Of a stretch of 34,388 nucleotides of DNA, positions 33,923 through 34,388 are shown one piece after another. Both the position numbers and the translations under genes were made by a program. The DNA comes from Planctomycetota bacterium (GTDB lineage Bacteria > Planctomycetota > Phycisphaerae > WQYP01). The stretch covers positions 1 to 34,388 of the forward strand of contig JAJYDW010000043.1 in NCBI GenBank assembly GCA_021790385.1. The letters are read 5' to 3'. Each line of letters begins with the position of its first letter. Within the stretch, counting starts at the first letter, position 1. Under the pieces are notes generated by a model that searched no databases, was not told the DNA's origin, and saw only the letters and a program-made list of their open reading frames with translations.

Positions 33923-33928
33923 ATTCTA
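33923..33928 (-). promoter_or_regulatory. Candidate -10 box for the Gfo/Idh/MocA-FAH operon
   Basis: TAGAAT is read on the minus strand about 35 bases before ATG 33888, with a GGAG ribosome binding site between. No -35 is evident. It is the fourth TAGAAT in this window at a plausible -10 position. Confidence 0.35.
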
Positions 33929-34011
33929 CCCGCCCACTCCACAAAAGGAAAAGAAGCAAGCGGCGACATTTGGACGAAATTCGCAACTTCTGTTAGCATG
34001 TGTAAACGCTC

Positions 34012-34085
34012 GCGCTGGTAGCTCAATTGGATAGAGCGTTGGCCTCCGAAGCCAAAGGTTGTGGGTTCGACTCCCGCCCGGCGCA
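34012..34085 (+). tRNA. tRNA-Arg (anticodon CCG)
   Basis: The sequence folds as a full cloverleaf: 7-bp acceptor stem (34012-34018 with 34078-34084, one T-G pair), D arm with AGCTCAATTGGATAGAGC, anticodon stem 34039-34043/34051-34055 with loop CTCCGAA and anticodon CCG at 34046-34048, and a T arm with GTGGG, the loop TTCGACT and CCCGC. A is the discriminator base and CCA is not encoded. It reads CGG arginine codons. Weak -35 TTGGAC (33970-33975) and -10 TAGCAT (33994-33999) boxes lie upstream. Confidence 0.96.
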
Positions 34086-34388
34086 ATAATCAGAATCAGC
34101 TTTATCCGTGCTGCTTGCACAAAAACGATCGTAGGATTGAACCACGAAGGGATCACAAAGGACGGGGCGCGGGCTGAGGCCTGCGAGACGGGAGTCGGGA
34201 GACGTGAGATACGTATTTGCCGCGGGGGCAGGGAAGGCGCAGAGAACGGTCAGTTTTAAACACGAGGAAGCGAAGGCACGAATGAGCAAACGGTTGGGGG
34301 AAGATTATCAACATTATCAAGGTTATCAAGATTTTCATACATTTTAAGGCTCCGATGGGACGGTGTTTGGGCGCAGTACGGGCGCGGG
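34086..34388 (+). repeat. Non-coding region with short degenerate repeats
   Basis: No convincing gene is seen in these 303 bases. The region has purine-rich phrases such as ACCACGAAGGGATCACAAAGG (split by variants), a GA-rich run of degenerate GGGAG and GAGAC units at about 34186-34213, and three tandem 9-base units (ATTATCAAC, ATTATCAAG, GTTATCAAG) at 34304-34330 followed by a looser fourth. It looks like the repeat filler seen between genes in some planctomycete-like genomes; that comparison is from memory. Confidence 0.35.

Noticed and set aside
33904-34289. Minus-strand open frames giving peptides such as RESNPQPLASEANALSN
   Set aside because: They are translations across the antisense of tRNA-Arg; this peptide type is a well-known false gene call.
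1-34388. CRISPR array, insertion sequence or prophage
   Set aside because: No regularly spaced repeats, transposase, integrase or phage structural gene was seen.

Overview
The window looks like a chromosomal segment of a Gram-negative bacterium with a GC-rich genome, most likely a planctomycete of the Phycisphaerae kind. This is inferred from the gene mix, not proven: an hpnCDE squalene cassette, lpxD (lipid A), a lipobox OmpA-type protein, a Gfo/Idh/MocA oxidoreductase and an orphan TgpA-like transglutaminase. It contains no phage, transposon, integrase or CRISPR array. Most of it is housekeeping plus one accessory glycan locus.

Layout. (1) 1-127: tail of an upstream plus-strand gene and its intrinsic terminator. 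(2) 147-7685, plus strand: six tightly coupled genes (glycoside hydrolase/GT2 fusion, MsbA-type ABC exporter, two hexapeptide acyltransferases, a GT-B-like protein, a YdjC/ChbG deacetylase). Together they look like a pathway that builds, modifies and exports a glycan or glycolipid; I cannot name its product. (3) 7816-8971: an aldo/keto reductase behind a promoter with a palindrome. (4) 9050-12997, minus strand: a DUF2127-like membrane protein and hpnE, hpnD, hpnC, which make squalene from farnesyl diphosphate. ispH, which makes the isoprenoid precursors, diverges from hpnC. (5) 14185-16485: a membrane transglutaminase. (6) 16519-24741, minus strand: serine acetyltransferase, hisA, hisH, an OmpA-like lipoprotein, a structured intergenic region, a degenerate EEP-fold protein, an SDR, lpxD and thrC. 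(7) 24922-26652, minus strand: a uroporphyrinogen-III methyltransferase/synthase fusion. (8) 26763-30249, plus strand: arfB, rsfS and argS, a translation cluster. (9) 30336-33888, minus strand: tsaD, a receiver-like protein, a fumarylacetoacetate-hydrolase-family enzyme and a Gfo/Idh/MocA dehydrogenase. (10) tRNA-Arg(CCG) at 34012-34085, then repeat-like non-coding DNA to the end.

The least explained signal is at 19801-20038. This non-coding stretch can fold into a multibranched structure closed by a 10-bp helix and holding an 8-bp long-range helix plus several hairpins, one with a cUUCGg tetraloop on the minus strand. It matches no RNA family I recognise. Other points worth attention are the glycan locus, an RsfS with a long histone-like basic tail, an EEP-fold protein lacking expected metal and catalytic residues, and promoters that place the start codons of thrC and arfB at or next to the predicted transcription start.
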